A stretch of DNA of 64,000 bases from positions 1 to 64,000 of the forward strand of contig JAFSRY010000015.1 in NCBI GenBank assembly GCA_017445845.1. The letters run 5' to 3'. The translations under genes were made by a program, and so were the position numbers. The notes beneath the pieces are model-generated. The model saw only the letters and a list, made by a program, of their open reading frames with translations. It had not been told where the DNA came from and ran no database searches. The DNA is from Prevotella sp. Its GTDB lineage: Bacteria; Bacteroidota; Bacteroidia; Bacteroidales; Bacteroidaceae. This document shows, piece by piece, positions 1 through 7,551 of this stretch. Position 1 is the stretch's first letter, and each line of letters opens with the position of its first letter.

Positions 1-165
1 CAGTACACGGAAATGACCGCTTATAGCGGCATCAATATGCGTACTCAGTTCCGCCAGTATAACGACAGCCGACGCATTGGCATCGACCTCTCTTGGCGAT
101 TCAATGCTACTCGCAGCCGATATAAAGGCAGTCATGCTGGACAAAGTGAACGCAACCGACTATAA
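1..165 (+). CDS. Outer membrane beta-barrel protein, C-terminal end only (partial)
   Basis: Frame 1 is open from the window edge to a TAA at 163-165. The 54 residues read as alternating polar and aromatic beta-strands (for example RIGIDLSWRF) and end in YKGSHAGQSERNRL. That ending resembles the C-termini I know from Bacteroidetes outer membrane beta-barrel proteins with a carboxypeptidase-regulatory-like N-terminus. The start and most of the protein lie outside the window, so ligand and function cannot be judged. A strong hairpin follows 20 bases after the stop. Confidence 0.6.
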   Translation, partial: QYTEMTAYSGINMRTQFRQYNDSRRIGIDLSWRFNATRSRYKGSHAGQSERNRL

Positions 166-184
166 TCACTCTCGTTTCGATAGG

Positions 185-211
185 CAGCCGTCGGCCTCCG
201 TGCCGACGCTG
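185..211 (+). terminator. Hairpin downstream of the partial barrel gene
   Basis: CGTCGGC (189-195) pairs with GCCGACG (202-208) over a 6-base loop, and CAG/CTG extends the stem past one bulged C. It lies 20 bases after the stop at 165. No T-run follows, so it may protect the 3' end rather than act as a classical intrinsic terminator. Confidence 0.4.
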
Positions 212-232
212 TCCCATTTAAGTCAAACGTAT

Positions 233-268
233 GCAGGGGGAGTTGTCATTTGGGGATGCTCCCCCTGC
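233..268. other. Second hairpin with 10-base arms
   Basis: GCAGGGGGAG (233-242) is perfectly complementary to CTCCCCCTGC (259-268). It is an isolated palindrome in otherwise non-coding DNA; no T-run follows on either strand. Confidence 0.4.
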
Positions 269-392
269 TTGTATCTCCTCAACAAGGAATTATCTTCCTC
301 ACCTTGAAACCCCTTGCCGGATCTTCTGTATTCGTCCATCGTATCTGCCATCAGCAATGTCGTGGACCTCATGGTCGGCACGTCTGAGTTGG

Positions 393-470
393 ATTTCATC
401 CTTCGTTTTCTCGCCATGGCATAATTGAACAAAGCTTCATTCTGCTCATTTGGCTTATCGAAAACGTTCG
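393..470 (+). repeat. Dispersed intergenic repeat, copy A
   Basis: This 78-base stretch aligns without gaps with 22304-22381 at roughly three quarters identity by eye. Shared blocks include TTTCTCGCCATG, TCTGCTCAT and CGTTC. The other copy lies in the leader of a DUF4419 gene. No open frame explains the conservation, since both copies carry an early in-frame stop after the ATG. Confidence 0.55.
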
Positions 471-643
471 TTGGCATTGAACCTACCCAAGGTGCTTGCC
501 AGCCAGACAAACCAGTCTGCCACCTGCTTCAAGGTGGCACTGGCAAGGTCGGCAAACATCCTCAGGTATTGCTTGATGGCAAATGACTCGTTGTCCCAGA
601 AGATATCATCATGTTTGACTTTCTGTCTTCCTCCTCCTTGCAA
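455..643 (-). pseudogene. Possible remnant of a small protein gene
   Basis: The minus strand reads an open frame with protein-like composition around FADLASATLKQVADWF, but it has no ATG start (the only start is TTG) and it runs out in dispersed repeat copy A. I do not recognise a family. It could be a decayed fragment of a mobile or conserved hypothetical gene, or a chance frame. Confidence 0.2.
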
Positions 644-690
644 GGCATAGCTTAAGCAAGCTTAGCCTCTGCACTTGCTTCGTTCGTCGG
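644..690 (+). repeat. Dispersed repeat, diverged partial copy B
   Basis: GGCATAGCTTAAGCAAGCTT at 644-663 and the following TCTGC resemble the middle of copies A and D (CATAGCTCAAACAAGTTTGG then TCTGC). The match is partial and could be overcalled. Confidence 0.3.
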
Positions 691-786
691 TTGCCGCCAC
701 GACCGCCGAAGCCTGAATAGGCGTAGTCCTGAATGGCTTTGATGCAAAACTGCAAGCCCTCGTCAATGCGGTAGATATAGGCAGAC

Positions 787-945
787 ATGGCAAAGCTCCG
801 AGCTTGCTCGCCTGAGCACCTATTAAAGAAAGCAATGAGCGAAGAACATCAAGACTATAACCGTCTGATTGCTCTTGTAGGAATTGAGAAAGCAGAGCAG
901 ACCATCAAGGAGATGATAGAAAGCTATTTAAAGAAAGAATTATAA
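787..945 (+). CDS. Small hypothetical protein or gene tail, 52 aa
   Basis: An open frame runs from ATG at 787 (or ATG at 835) to TAA at 943-945. The C-terminal part reads like a real amphipathic helix (IEKAEQTIKEMIESYLKKEL). The first residues overlap a sequence similar to the local dispersed repeats, so the frame may be the 3' remnant of a larger deleted gene. I do not recognise the family. Confidence 0.25.
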   Translation: MAKLRACSPEHLLKKAMSEEHQDYNRLIALVGIEKAEQTIKEMIESYLKKEL

Positions 946-986
946 AAGATGCCCGCAATAAGAGGATGGTCTCTTGCGGGCATCTT
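946..986 (-). terminator. Terminator of the SPFH operon
   Basis: AAGATGCCCGCAA (946-958) and TTGCGGGCATCTT (974-986) form a perfect 13-base stem. Read on the minus strand it is followed by TTTTATAATTCTTTC, as expected for an intrinsic terminator of the operon that ends at 1031. On the plus strand no T-run follows. Confidence 0.75.
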
Positions 987-1030
987 CATTGATTACGGAC
1001 TACCCATTATGATGGGAGTGACGGCAATGG

Positions 1031-1981
1031 TCATTCGCTTTTGAACAGTTCCTTGATGCCGGCGATGGAACCCATCACATTGGTGGCCTCGAAGGGCAGA
1101 TAGACGGTCTTGGTCTGGTTGTTCTGGGCCAGTTCCTCCATCATCGTGATGTACTTCTGAGCCAGGAGGTAGTTGGCAGGATTAGTGGTCTTGCCGACAG
1201 CCTCGGTGACGAGTTCGATGGCCTTTGCTTCTGCCTCAGCCTTACGGATGCGAGCCTGAGCCTCACCTTCGGCATGAAGGATTTCCTGTTGCTTGGCAGC
1301 CTCGGCACGATTGATGGTGGCTGCTTTCTCACCTTCTGACTGAAGGATCTGTGACTGCTTGTTACCTTCAGAAGTAAGGATGGCTGCACGCTTGTTACGT
1401 TCGGCCTGCATCTGCTTCTCCATCGCATTGAGTACGCTGGCGGGCGGGATGATATCCTGCAGTTCGACTCGGTTCACTTTGACACCCCACTTGTCGGTGG
1501 CATCATCGAGTACGGCACGCAGTTTGGTGTTGATGGTGTCGCGCGAGGTCAGTGTCTGGTCAAGTTCCAACTCACCGATGATGTTACGCAGTGTTGTCTG
1601 GGTGAGTTTCTCGATGGCATTGGGCAGGTTGGAGATTTCATAGACAGCCTTGAAGGGATCGACAATCTGGAAATACAGCAGGGCATTGATTTCCATCTGG
1701 ATGTTATCCTTGGTAATAACGTTCTGGCGGTCGAAGTCATAAACTTGTTCACGCAGGTCGATGGTGTCAGAATAGGTATAGCGACCGCGCTGCAGGACGA
1801 CGATGGACTTTGCCCTGTCGATGAAGGGGATGATGAGGTTGATGCCGGGGTTCAGCGTTGCATGATAGCGGCCGAGACGCTCGATAATCTTCGTCTCACT
1901 CTGTGGAATAATCACCAATGCCATCTTGGCGAAGATAATCACCAACAATACGATGGCTCCTAAAACATATAATCCTTCCAT
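1031..1981 (-). CDS. SPFH/band 7 (stomatin-like) membrane protein
   Basis: The 316-residue protein has one N-terminal membrane segment (about residues 3-24) followed by a band 7/SPFH domain (about 25-195). It then has an alanine- and glutamate-rich coiled coil (about 205-265) typical of slipins and QmcA. Such proteins oligomerise in the inner membrane and organise microdomains, often together with an NfeD partner. An NfeD gene lies two genes upstream in the same operon, which supports this reading. It is the last gene, 45 bases after DUF805, and is followed by a strong terminator. Substrates or clients cannot be told from sequence. Confidence 0.9.
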   Translation of the reverse strand: MEGLYVLGAIVLLVIIFAKMALVIIPQSETKIIERLGRYHATLNPGINLIIPFIDRAKSIVVLQRGRYTYSDTIDLREQVYDFDRQNVITKDNIQMEINALLYFQIVDPFKAVYEISNLPNAIEKLTQTTLRNIIGELELDQTLTSRDTINTKLRAVLDDATDKWGVKVNRVELQDIIPPASVLNAMEKQMQAERNKRAAILTSEGNKQSQILQSEGEKAATINRAEAAKQQEILHAEGEAQARIRKAEAEAKAIELVTEAVGKTTNPANYLLAQKYITMMEELAQNNQTKTVYLPFEATNVMGSIAGIKELFKSE

Positions 1982-2026
1982 AATTCGATTTATTATTAAT
2001 GTTACTCTTTGTTATTGGTATTGTCC

Positions 2027-2548
2027 CTATTCCACTTCGATATACTTTGGCGACTCTCCGTACTGATTAGCCTCTGGCTTACCGTCGAGGAGGCAGAAGA
2101 TGAAGATGGCGATTTCGATGATGGTGGTGACACCCATCAGACAGAGGGTTACGGGGTCTTTGAAGATTTCCAGGGCTGCCATGGGGTCGGGGTTGACACT
2201 CTGCAATTCTTCCATTGCCGGACGTGTAGCGGTATAGATGCCACCGATGACGCCCAACACCCATGCACAGATGGCCCACCACTTGCTGCGACCTGTATCT
2301 TGCAGACGGCGGGCCAATACAGCGAGGGCCAGCAGTGAGAAGATGTCACTGGCAATCTCAGCCGTCAGCAATGAAACGCCAAAGGCTTGAACGACAAGGC
2401 TGAAGACCCAGCTCAGAATGACGAAGACGAGGATGAACCACCAGAACTCTGAACGACGGCTGCGACCGCTGAAGTCGGTCAACCGACCACAAGCCAGCTT
2501 CACGGCTTCCATGAAGCCCAGCTGTGGTTTTGCAATGATTTTACCCAT
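2027..2548 (-). CDS. DUF805 family membrane protein
   Basis: The 173-residue protein has a short cytoplasmic start with the family signature SGRSRRSEFWWF (about residues 28-39), then several membrane segments (for example 37-55 and 63-80, and a C-terminal one near 140-155). DUF805 members are small inner membrane proteins of unknown role. It sits between NfeD (32 bases upstream) and the SPFH protein (45 bases downstream), so it is probably part of the same membrane-organising unit. The position is the only hint of function. Confidence 0.85.
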   Translation of the reverse strand: MGKIIAKPQLGFMEAVKLACGRLTDFSGRSRRSEFWWFILVFVILSWVFSLVVQAFGVSLLTAEIASDIFSLLALAVLARRLQDTGRSKWWAICAWVLGVIGGIYTATRPAMEELQSVNPDPMAALEIFKDPVTLCLMGVTTIIEIAIFIFCLLDGKPEANQYGESPKYIEVE

Positions 2549-2580
2549 AAAGTTATGATTAAAGATTAAAAATAATTATA

Positions 2581-3030
2581 CTAAACAGTTTCCACTGTAA
2601 TGATGATGCTTTCGCGCGAGACCACGCGGACAAAGGTGCCCACGGGAACGGCTGCCGTGCTTGTGGACATGGCTTTCCATACGTCACCGTCGATGGCGAC
2701 ATAGCCGAAGCCACCGGCTTCAATGGGTTCTACGACACGGCCTCGACGACCAATGAGTGCATCGGCATTGCTCACGCGGTGTTCGTCAGACTTGTGCAGA
2801 TAGCGCAAGGCAAAGGGACGCACGAAGAAGAGGCTCAACATGGTGAACAAGGCAAAGATTGCCAGTTGCCAATAGAAACCGAGCCCTATGGCGGCTCCCA
2901 CTGCGGCCACGACGGCACCGATGGAGAAACAGAGGATGAAGAAATCGCCTGCCGTCAACTCCAGAATGAGGCAGAGAACGGCTATCACCGCCCAAACCTG
3001 CCATAAGTGTTGTGATAAATAATCTATCAT
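2581..3030 (-). CDS. NfeD-like membrane protein
   Basis: The 149-residue protein has two or three N-terminal hydrophobic helices (within residues 8-72) and a soluble C-terminal OB-fold-like part from about residue 85, with GRRGRVVEPIEAGGFGYV typical of the short NfeD form. NfeD proteins pair with SPFH/stomatin proteins in membrane microdomains, and an SPFH gene is in this operon. The long NfeD form has an N-terminal ClpP-like protease domain; that domain is absent here. The gene is 21 bases after DUF975. Confidence 0.85.
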   Translation of the reverse strand: MIDYLSQHLWQVWAVIAVLCLILELTAGDFFILCFSIGAVVAAVGAAIGLGFYWQLAIFALFTMLSLFFVRPFALRYLHKSDEHRVSNADALIGRRGRVVEPIEAGGFGYVAIDGDVWKAMSTSTAAVPVGTFVRVVSRESIIITVETV

Positions 3031-3051
3031 AAGCCAATATGTATTAAGAAA

Positions 3052-3630
3052 TCAGACCATAGCAGACTCACTGCCCTTCAGTTCCTCGTAAAAGTTGGCA
3101 AGAGTAGTCCGGAAATAGGGCAAGAGCCACAAGTTGCCAATGCCCATCGTGAGAATGGCAAGCAGTATCCATCCGATGAAGCTCAAGCAAAGAAGGAAAT
3201 AATCCATCTTGTGACCTGCCATCATCTCCATACTGCGGTCGATGGCGCCATTGTAGCTCAGTTCGGGATGGTCCTTCAGAATGAATGTCGTCTGTGAATA
3301 AGAGATGCTCTTGATGATGCCCGGGATAATGAGCAGCAATAACCAAAGGAAAATGTAAACATTCCGCAACAGCAGCGTCAGGAAGATGCGCCCGAAGTCG
3401 TTGAAGCCGTCGAAGAGGTTTCCTATCTTCACTTCCTTGCCGCGCACCTTTTCCAGGAATATCACGGAAAAAGAATATTCCAGAGGCAGGGTGACGAGCA
3501 GACACAGTATGGGAACCAACGACGCGGCTCCGCCTGCGATGATTGCGTAAATAAGTGTAATCACTACGGCCTGTCCCCACCAGCCCTGCAATGTGGCGAG
3601 GGCATTGTCTTTTAATTCGCTGAAATTCAT
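3052..3630 (-). CDS. DUF975 family integral membrane protein
   Basis: The 192-residue protein begins MNFSELKDNA, the usual start of DUF975 proteins, and has several long hydrophobic segments that suggest five or six membrane helices. I chose the ATG at 3630 because the family motif starts there and the upstream extension is a repetitive AT-rich stretch overlapping the previous gene. The function of the family is unknown. It lies 37 bases after the coiled-coil regulator and 21 bases before NfeD, so it is probably co-transcribed with them. Confidence 0.8.
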   Translation of the reverse strand: MNFSELKDNALATLQGWWGQAVVITLIYAIIAGGAASLVPILCLLVTLPLEYSFSVIFLEKVRGKEVKIGNLFDGFNDFGRIFLTLLLRNVYIFLWLLLLIIPGIIKSISYSQTTFILKDHPELSYNGAIDRSMEMMAGHKMDYFLLCLSFIGWILLAILTMGIGNLWLLPYFRTTLANFYEELKGSESAMV

Positions 3631-3667
3631 AGTTCTTTTATCTTTTATCTTTTGGTTTAAAATATGC

Positions 3668-4348
3668 TCAGAGTCCAATGACGAAGTCATCCCAGTCTTT
3701 CGACGAACCCTTCTGCCCGAATACTTTCTGATAGAGGCGGCTGCGCGTAGAGGCTACGCTCTCCTTTGAATGGATGGTCAGAATGGCGATGTCCTTCGGT
3801 GCCACGCGTATCTTTATTAATAAGGTGACATGATAGTCCTGGTCGCTCATGCGATAGAGGCTGAAGAGTCGCTCGGTGAAGTTTGTGTAAACCGAGTTGA
3901 CCACCTGCTCCAGCTGTTGCCAGTCGGCATCGTTCATCGGGCGTCCTTGGTTGAGCAGGGCTTTGATGTGCAGATAGATATCACTTCCGAAGATGACCGT
4001 CTCGGCCTGTGCCCTCTTCTCGTTTTCGATACGTGCGATTGTGTTTGCATAGTCGAGTCGGGCTTTTTTCTCCTCGAGTTCCAGTCGCAACACCGAGTTT
4101 TCATCGCCCAGTCGCTGAATGATCTGTTCAAGTTCAGCGACCTTCGTCAGGTTCTGCTCGAGGCGCTCCTGGCTTTGAGCCTGCTGTTCTTCCTGCATCG
4201 CGCGAACCTTGTTAAGTCTTTCCTGCAAGAGGAGGACTTTCCGACGACTGTTCTGAATGGTTACGATGAACAGTGTCACATAGGTCACGCTACCCAGAAT
4301 GAGCATGAACCACTCGCGGTCTGTCAGTATGGTCAACATCAAATTCAT
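3668..4348 (-). CDS. Membrane-anchored coiled-coil protein with a C-terminal HTH-like domain
   Basis: From ATG 4348 the 226-residue protein has one membrane segment (about residues 12-31), a long charged coiled coil (about 35-115), and a C-terminal domain with DYHVTLLIKIRVAPKDIAIL and SRLYQKVFGQ followed by DWDDFVIGL. That last part resembles the helix-turn-helix at the end of Bacteroidetes TPR-type regulators, so this may be a membrane-bound transcriptional regulator. The domain assignment is by eye. It is the first gene of the five-gene SPFH operon. The ATG is only four bases after the -7 element, so the next in-frame Met codon (4339) is an alternative start. Confidence 0.6.
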   Translation of the reverse strand: MNLMLTILTDREWFMLILGSVTYVTLFIVTIQNSRRKVLLLQERLNKVRAMQEEQQAQSQERLEQNLTKVAELEQIIQRLGDENSVLRLELEEKKARLDYANTIARIENEKRAQAETVIFGSDIYLHIKALLNQGRPMNDADWQQLEQVVNSVYTNFTERLFSLYRMSDQDYHVTLLIKIRVAPKDIAILTIHSKESVASTRSRLYQKVFGQKGSSKDWDDFVIGL

Positions 4349-4352
4349 GGTG

Positions 4353-4383
4353 CAAAGATAAAACAAAAATGCGAACCGACCAA
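4353..4383 (-). promoter_or_regulatory. Promoter of the SPFH operon, overlapped by a perfect dyad
   Basis: On the minus strand TTG (4383-4381), 20 bases and TATCTTTG (4360-4353) match the Bacteroidetes consensus. A perfect inverted repeat, GCGAACCGA (4371-4379) and TCGGTTCGC (4389-4397), has the -33 TTG in its loop and could be an operator. Confidence 0.7.
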
Positions 4384-4510
4384 GAAAATCGGTTCGCAAT
4401 AATGTGCAAAAGTATATTCAGTTCGCAAAACTTCGCTTTTTGGGCAGAAGGACGTATTTTTAGTCATAAGGACATAAAATGATTATAGTCCATTGGTAGT
4501 TTTATAAGAC

Positions 4511-5389
4511 TTACTTGGTGCGGACAAGTGACTTCAGGGTTACGCTCTTTGCTGCAGAGGTTGCCGTTGTGCCTGCTCCACCGTTGTAGTATTTGAGTGC
4601 TTCGGGCAGGAACTTAGTCTGGATGTTTCTGATACGAGTGGCATCAGAGGGGTGGTCGCTGAGGAACTCTGCCGTCTGGTTGGAAGAGCTGGCTGCCATG
4701 CGCTGCCAGAAAGTGACTGCGACATTGGGGTCGTAGCCTGCCATGGCTGCGAAGACGAGTCCCATGCGGTCGGCCTCGGTCTCGTGGTCGCGTGAATACT
4801 TCAGGTTACGGAACTGCAGTCCATACTGAGCGACTGCCGATGCCAGCGATGTTGTCTCCTGCCCTACTCCGAGTGCTCCTGCGATGGCAGAGCCGATGGA
4901 GAGTCCATACTGCTGTTTGATTTGTTTTGACATCTGTTCGGCGGAGTGCTTGGCCACGGCGTGTGCGATTTCATGTCCGAGGACGATGGCCAGCGACGCT
5001 TCGTCCTGTGTGACGGGCAGCAGACCTTCATAGACGACAATCTTTCCGCCAGGCATACAGAAGGCATTGACATTCTGGTCTTGCACGAGGTTGAACTCCC
5101 AGGCATACTGCGACAGCTCATCCTGAAGGCCGTTGGCAGCAAGGAAGGTCTCAACGGCCTTTGCCAGTTTCTGTCCGACGCGCTGCACCAGGGCACTGTT
5201 TGTTGTGTTTGTCGACTTCTTGGCTTGCGACATGTAGTTGGTGTACTCCTGCGTACTGAGGCTCAACACCTCGGCATCACTGACCATCAGACTCTGTTTA
5301 CGACCCGTTATGGGCACGGTGCGTGTCGTTCCGCACGCTGCCAGCAACGATGCCGCGAACACCACCAATAAAAGTTTTGCTTTGTTCAT
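4511..5389 (-). CDS. M48 family zinc metalloprotease, lipoprotein
   Basis: The 292-residue protein starts with a signal peptide and a lipobox (LLAAC, Cys19), so it is probably a periplasm-facing lipoprotein. The zinc motif HEIAH (about residue 140) and the downstream Glu in DHETEADRMG mark it as an M48 peptidase of the BepA/LoiP type, which degrade or fold outer membrane proteins. The length is normal for the one-domain form without TPR repeats. It has its own promoter at 5447-5478 and is transcribed as a single gene. Confidence 0.9.
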   Translation of the reverse strand: MNKAKLLLVVFAASLLAACGTTRTVPITGRKQSLMVSDAEVLSLSTQEYTNYMSQAKKSTNTTNSALVQRVGQKLAKAVETFLAANGLQDELSQYAWEFNLVQDQNVNAFCMPGGKIVVYEGLLPVTQDEASLAIVLGHEIAHAVAKHSAEQMSKQIKQQYGLSIGSAIAGALGVGQETTSLASAVAQYGLQFRNLKYSRDHETEADRMGLVFAAMAGYDPNVAVTFWQRMAASSSNQTAEFLSDHPSDATRIRNIQTKFLPEALKYYNGGAGTTATSAAKSVTLKSLVRTK

Positions 5390-5446
5390 TGTGTTTTATT
5401 GTTTATAAATTGGTTTTACACTTTGGCCATTCTGCTTTTATTCCTG

Positions 5447-5478
5447 CAAAAGTACGGAGAAAAAAGAAAACAGCCAAA
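5447..5478 (-). promoter_or_regulatory. Promoter of the M48 protease gene
   Basis: Read on the minus strand: TTTG (5478-5475), 20 bases, TACTTTTG (5454-5447). This is a full consensus match about 57 bases ahead of the start codon. Confidence 0.7.
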
Positions 5479-5597
5479 AGAAACGGGAGGAAAAATGCGA
5501 ATTAACACACATTAACTACCCTAAACTATCTTTCAGCAGTACCGAAACTATCAACTCTTACGGCCGATTTTACCTATCGTTATCATCAACAGGCAGA

Positions 5598-5729
5598 GAT
5601 AGTCCGATTACCAGTGTGAGATAATCCTATTATCAATGTGTGATAACCCTATGATCAGTGTGAGATAACCCGATGATCAGTGTGTGATAATCCGATTATC
5701 AATGTGTGATAATCCGATGATCAAAGGCT
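5598..5729. repeat. Tandem array, six 22-base units (TGATCA family)
   Basis: Six contiguous units of exactly 22 bases begin with GATA at 5598, 5620, 5642, 5664, 5686 and 5708. Most units contain GATGATCA or GATTATCA, and neighbouring units form dyads such as TGATAATCCGATTATCA. The array lies between the M48 promoter and the end of the next gene, in a 447-base gap that otherwise shows nothing. The same family recurs in the opposite orientation at 55015-55124. Confidence 0.9.
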
Positions 5730-5836
5730 GATAAGGGTAAGAGTTTGCAGCTTCGACCATAACAAATCTTGCAAGTCGATGAATAAGAAGATGTTATTGC
5801 GTTTTCTCTTCAGTTGTAGTCGAATGCAAAAATGTC

Positions 5837-6445
5837 TTACATATCCAGATTAGGTCCCAACACCTCCCAGAAGTCTGAGGGCAGTGCAACGTTTTCAAGT
5901 CTGATGCAGTCCTTGAACAATGGTGCCACATCGCGCACTCGATAGCCTGCTATGCCACAGCCGATACGGGTTACGAGGAAGCGCTGGTCGGGATGCTGGT
6001 CGGCAAACTGTATGAAACGCCCAACGGCGGCTTTCATACGCTCCACACCCTCCATCGTCGGGATGGCATAACTCTGCCCCTGAAATCCTTCGCCTTGTCC
6101 CCAGACAGCCCCAAACCGACGCATGGCATAGGCAGCAGCACCGCCGCCATGTAAGCCTGCGGCATTGCTTCCGAAGACGAAGACTTCGTTGGGTTCGAGC
6201 ATCTTGATGTTGTCTGGTGCTATTCGCGATCTATCGCATTTCTGGGCAAACTGTCGCCTGATGCCACCACTTGCTGTTGGTTTCTCTTTCTCCTTTTCAA
6301 CGTCTTCTTCACTCTTGACCACATCTGGCTGTTCAGGCGTCTCATCCTTGCCCACCTCAGACAGCACGGTCTGTCCGGTCTTTTCATTTTTCGTCTCGGC
6401 CTTACCAAAGCCCAGACGGTTCATAAAGTTTTCAAATTTGCTCAT
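5837..6445 (-). CDS. Macro-domain-like protein (A1S_2505 phage-protein type)
   Basis: The 202-residue protein has a charged, probably disordered N-terminal third (1-75). The C-terminal domain carries FVFGSNAAGLHGGGAA, GFQGQSYAIPT and VTRIGCGIAGY, a motif set that I associate with the A1S_2505 type of phage and bacterial proteins. The glycine-rich loop followed by a conserved TRIGCG segment is reminiscent of ADP-ribose-binding macro folds. The substrate is unknown. It is a single gene on the minus strand; its downstream gap contains the 22-base array. Confidence 0.6.
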   Translation of the reverse strand: MSKFENFMNRLGFGKAETKNEKTGQTVLSEVGKDETPEQPDVVKSEEDVEKEKEKPTASGGIRRQFAQKCDRSRIAPDNIKMLEPNEVFVFGSNAAGLHGGGAAAYAMRRFGAVWGQGEGFQGQSYAIPTMEGVERMKAAVGRFIQFADQHPDQRFLVTRIGCGIAGYRVRDVAPLFKDCIRLENVALPSDFWEVLGPNLDM

Positions 6446-6611
6446 AGTCTTACCTTATTCTTTATTACACACATGGCCGAAGCTGCTTTCATGAAATATG
6501 AAATCGAATAATCCTTTATTTGTTTAGACAACACAAAATTGGTAAATACCGGTTGCATCTGCAAGAAATGATGAGGGATAATGTATGAGATCCCCTTTAT
6601 TGTACGAAGCA

Positions 6612-7304
6612 TCAGAACTCCAGGCGGAAACCTTTTTCTTTCATCTCGTTGTAACTCTCGGGATTGAACCTATAGAGAAACGCCTCTTTCTTGTTGGCCA
6701 GATGGACGGTCTCGTCGAGTGGTGTGAGCAATCCCAGCTTCTGCATCTTTGTGTAGAAGTTGCGACGGTCGAACTTCACTCCGAGAATTGCTTCATACAG
6801 ATGCTGCAGCTGTGTCATCGTGAACCTTTCAGGCAACAGCTCAAAACCAATCGGCTCAAAATGAATCTGCCGGCGCAGCTCATTCGTGGCCATACGCAGA
6901 ATCAAGTCATGGTCGAATGCCAAGGCCGGCACCTTGTCGATGGGGAACCACTGAGCCTTGGCGGCATCGTCACCGGCCTTTACTTCGCTGATGTGCACCA
7001 AGGCATAATAAGCAATCGTGACAACCCGCTCACGCGGATCTCTCTCGGGATCGGTAAAGGTATGAAACTGACGGATGTAGGCTGTTTCAAGACCTGTTTC
7101 CTCAAACAATTCGCGTTTGGCACCTGTCTCAGCGTCTTCATCCATCTTCATGAAACCGCCGGGAAAGGCCCAACGACCCTTGAAGGGCTCAATGCCTCTT
7201 TCGATAAGAAGCACATTCAGTCGAGTTCCGTCAAAGCCAAAAATCACACAGTCGGTTGTTACACTCGGATGGGGGTACTTGTAGTGAAATCTTAATTCTT
7301 CCAT
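6612..7304 (-). CDS. Nudix domain with winged-helix C-terminus, NrtR-like regulator
   Basis: The 230-residue protein has an N-terminal Nudix domain (about 12-150) and a C-terminal winged-helix-like domain (about 155-225, FTMTQLQHLYEAILG and RRNFYTKMQKLGLL). This is the architecture of NrtR-family regulators, which in Bacteroides include an arabinose-responsive AraR. The Nudix box is complete (G-x5-E-x7-RELFEETGL), so hydrolase activity is possible. Two copies of GCGT-N7-ACGC flank its own promoter, which suggests autoregulation. The inducing ligand cannot be read from the sequence. Confidence 0.85.
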   Translation of the reverse strand: MEELRFHYKYPHPSVTTDCVIFGFDGTRLNVLLIERGIEPFKGRWAFPGGFMKMDEDAETGAKRELFEETGLETAYIRQFHTFTDPERDPRERVVTIAYYALVHISEVKAGDDAAKAQWFPIDKVPALAFDHDLILRMATNELRRQIHFEPIGFELLPERFTMTQLQHLYEAILGVKFDRRNFYTKMQKLGLLTPLDETVHLANKKEAFLYRFNPESYNEMKEKGFRLEF

Positions 7305-7310
7305 ATAACT

Positions 7311-7327
7311 GCGTCAAAATTACGCAA
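7311..7327. promoter_or_regulatory. Operator-like dyad, proximal copy
   Basis: GCGTCAAAATTACGCAA contains GCGT-N7-ACGC and lies between the -7 element and the start codon of the Nudix regulator. A bound protein here would block transcription start. The distal copy at 7365-7381 is in inverted orientation. Confidence 0.6.
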
Positions 7328-7359
7328 CAAAGATAATACATTATTTTCTTACAAGCAAA
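7328..7359 (-). promoter_or_regulatory. Promoter of the Nudix regulator gene
   Basis: On the minus strand TTTG (7359-7356), 20 bases, TATCTTTG (7335-7328). The promoter is bracketed by the two operator-like dyads. Confidence 0.7.
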
Positions 7360-7364
7360 TAATA

Positions 7365-7381
7365 TTGCGTAGAAATGACGC
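7365..7381. promoter_or_regulatory. Operator-like dyad, distal copy
   Basis: TTGCGTAGAAATGACGC is an inverted copy of the site at 7311-7327, with 12 of 17 or more positions matching after reverse complement. The centres are 56 bases apart. It could also influence the divergent gene at 7552. Confidence 0.55.
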
Positions 7382-7511
7382 GGTTAAGATAGTTTAACTA
7401 AATGAGTCCGGACAGAGGGAGAAGCCAGAGGGAAGAAAGGCCGATGTTCTTTCAAAAAGAAATAATCGTTAAAAAAACAACCACACTGCACGGCTTTTCA
7501 CAAAGAAAGTG

Positions 7512-7519
7512 TAACTTTG
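7512..7519 (+). promoter_or_regulatory. Probable -7 element of the PI-PLC gene
   Basis: TAACTTTG matches TAnnTTTG 33 bases before the start codon. No TTTG is found at the expected -33 position. Confidence 0.4.
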
Positions 7520-7551
7520 TACGACAAAAAAAGACAACCCGCAAAGAAACG

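Noticed and set aside
946..986. Terminator acting on the plus strand after the small gene
   Set aside because: The T-run is only on the minus-strand side, so it belongs to the SPFH operon.
5598..5729. CRISPR array
   Set aside because: The units are contiguous with no spacers, repeats are only 22 bases and no cas gene is present.
7402..7551. N-terminal extension of the PI-PLC gene
   Set aside because: It is basic, unlike any known domain, precedes the signal peptide and overlaps the -7 element.
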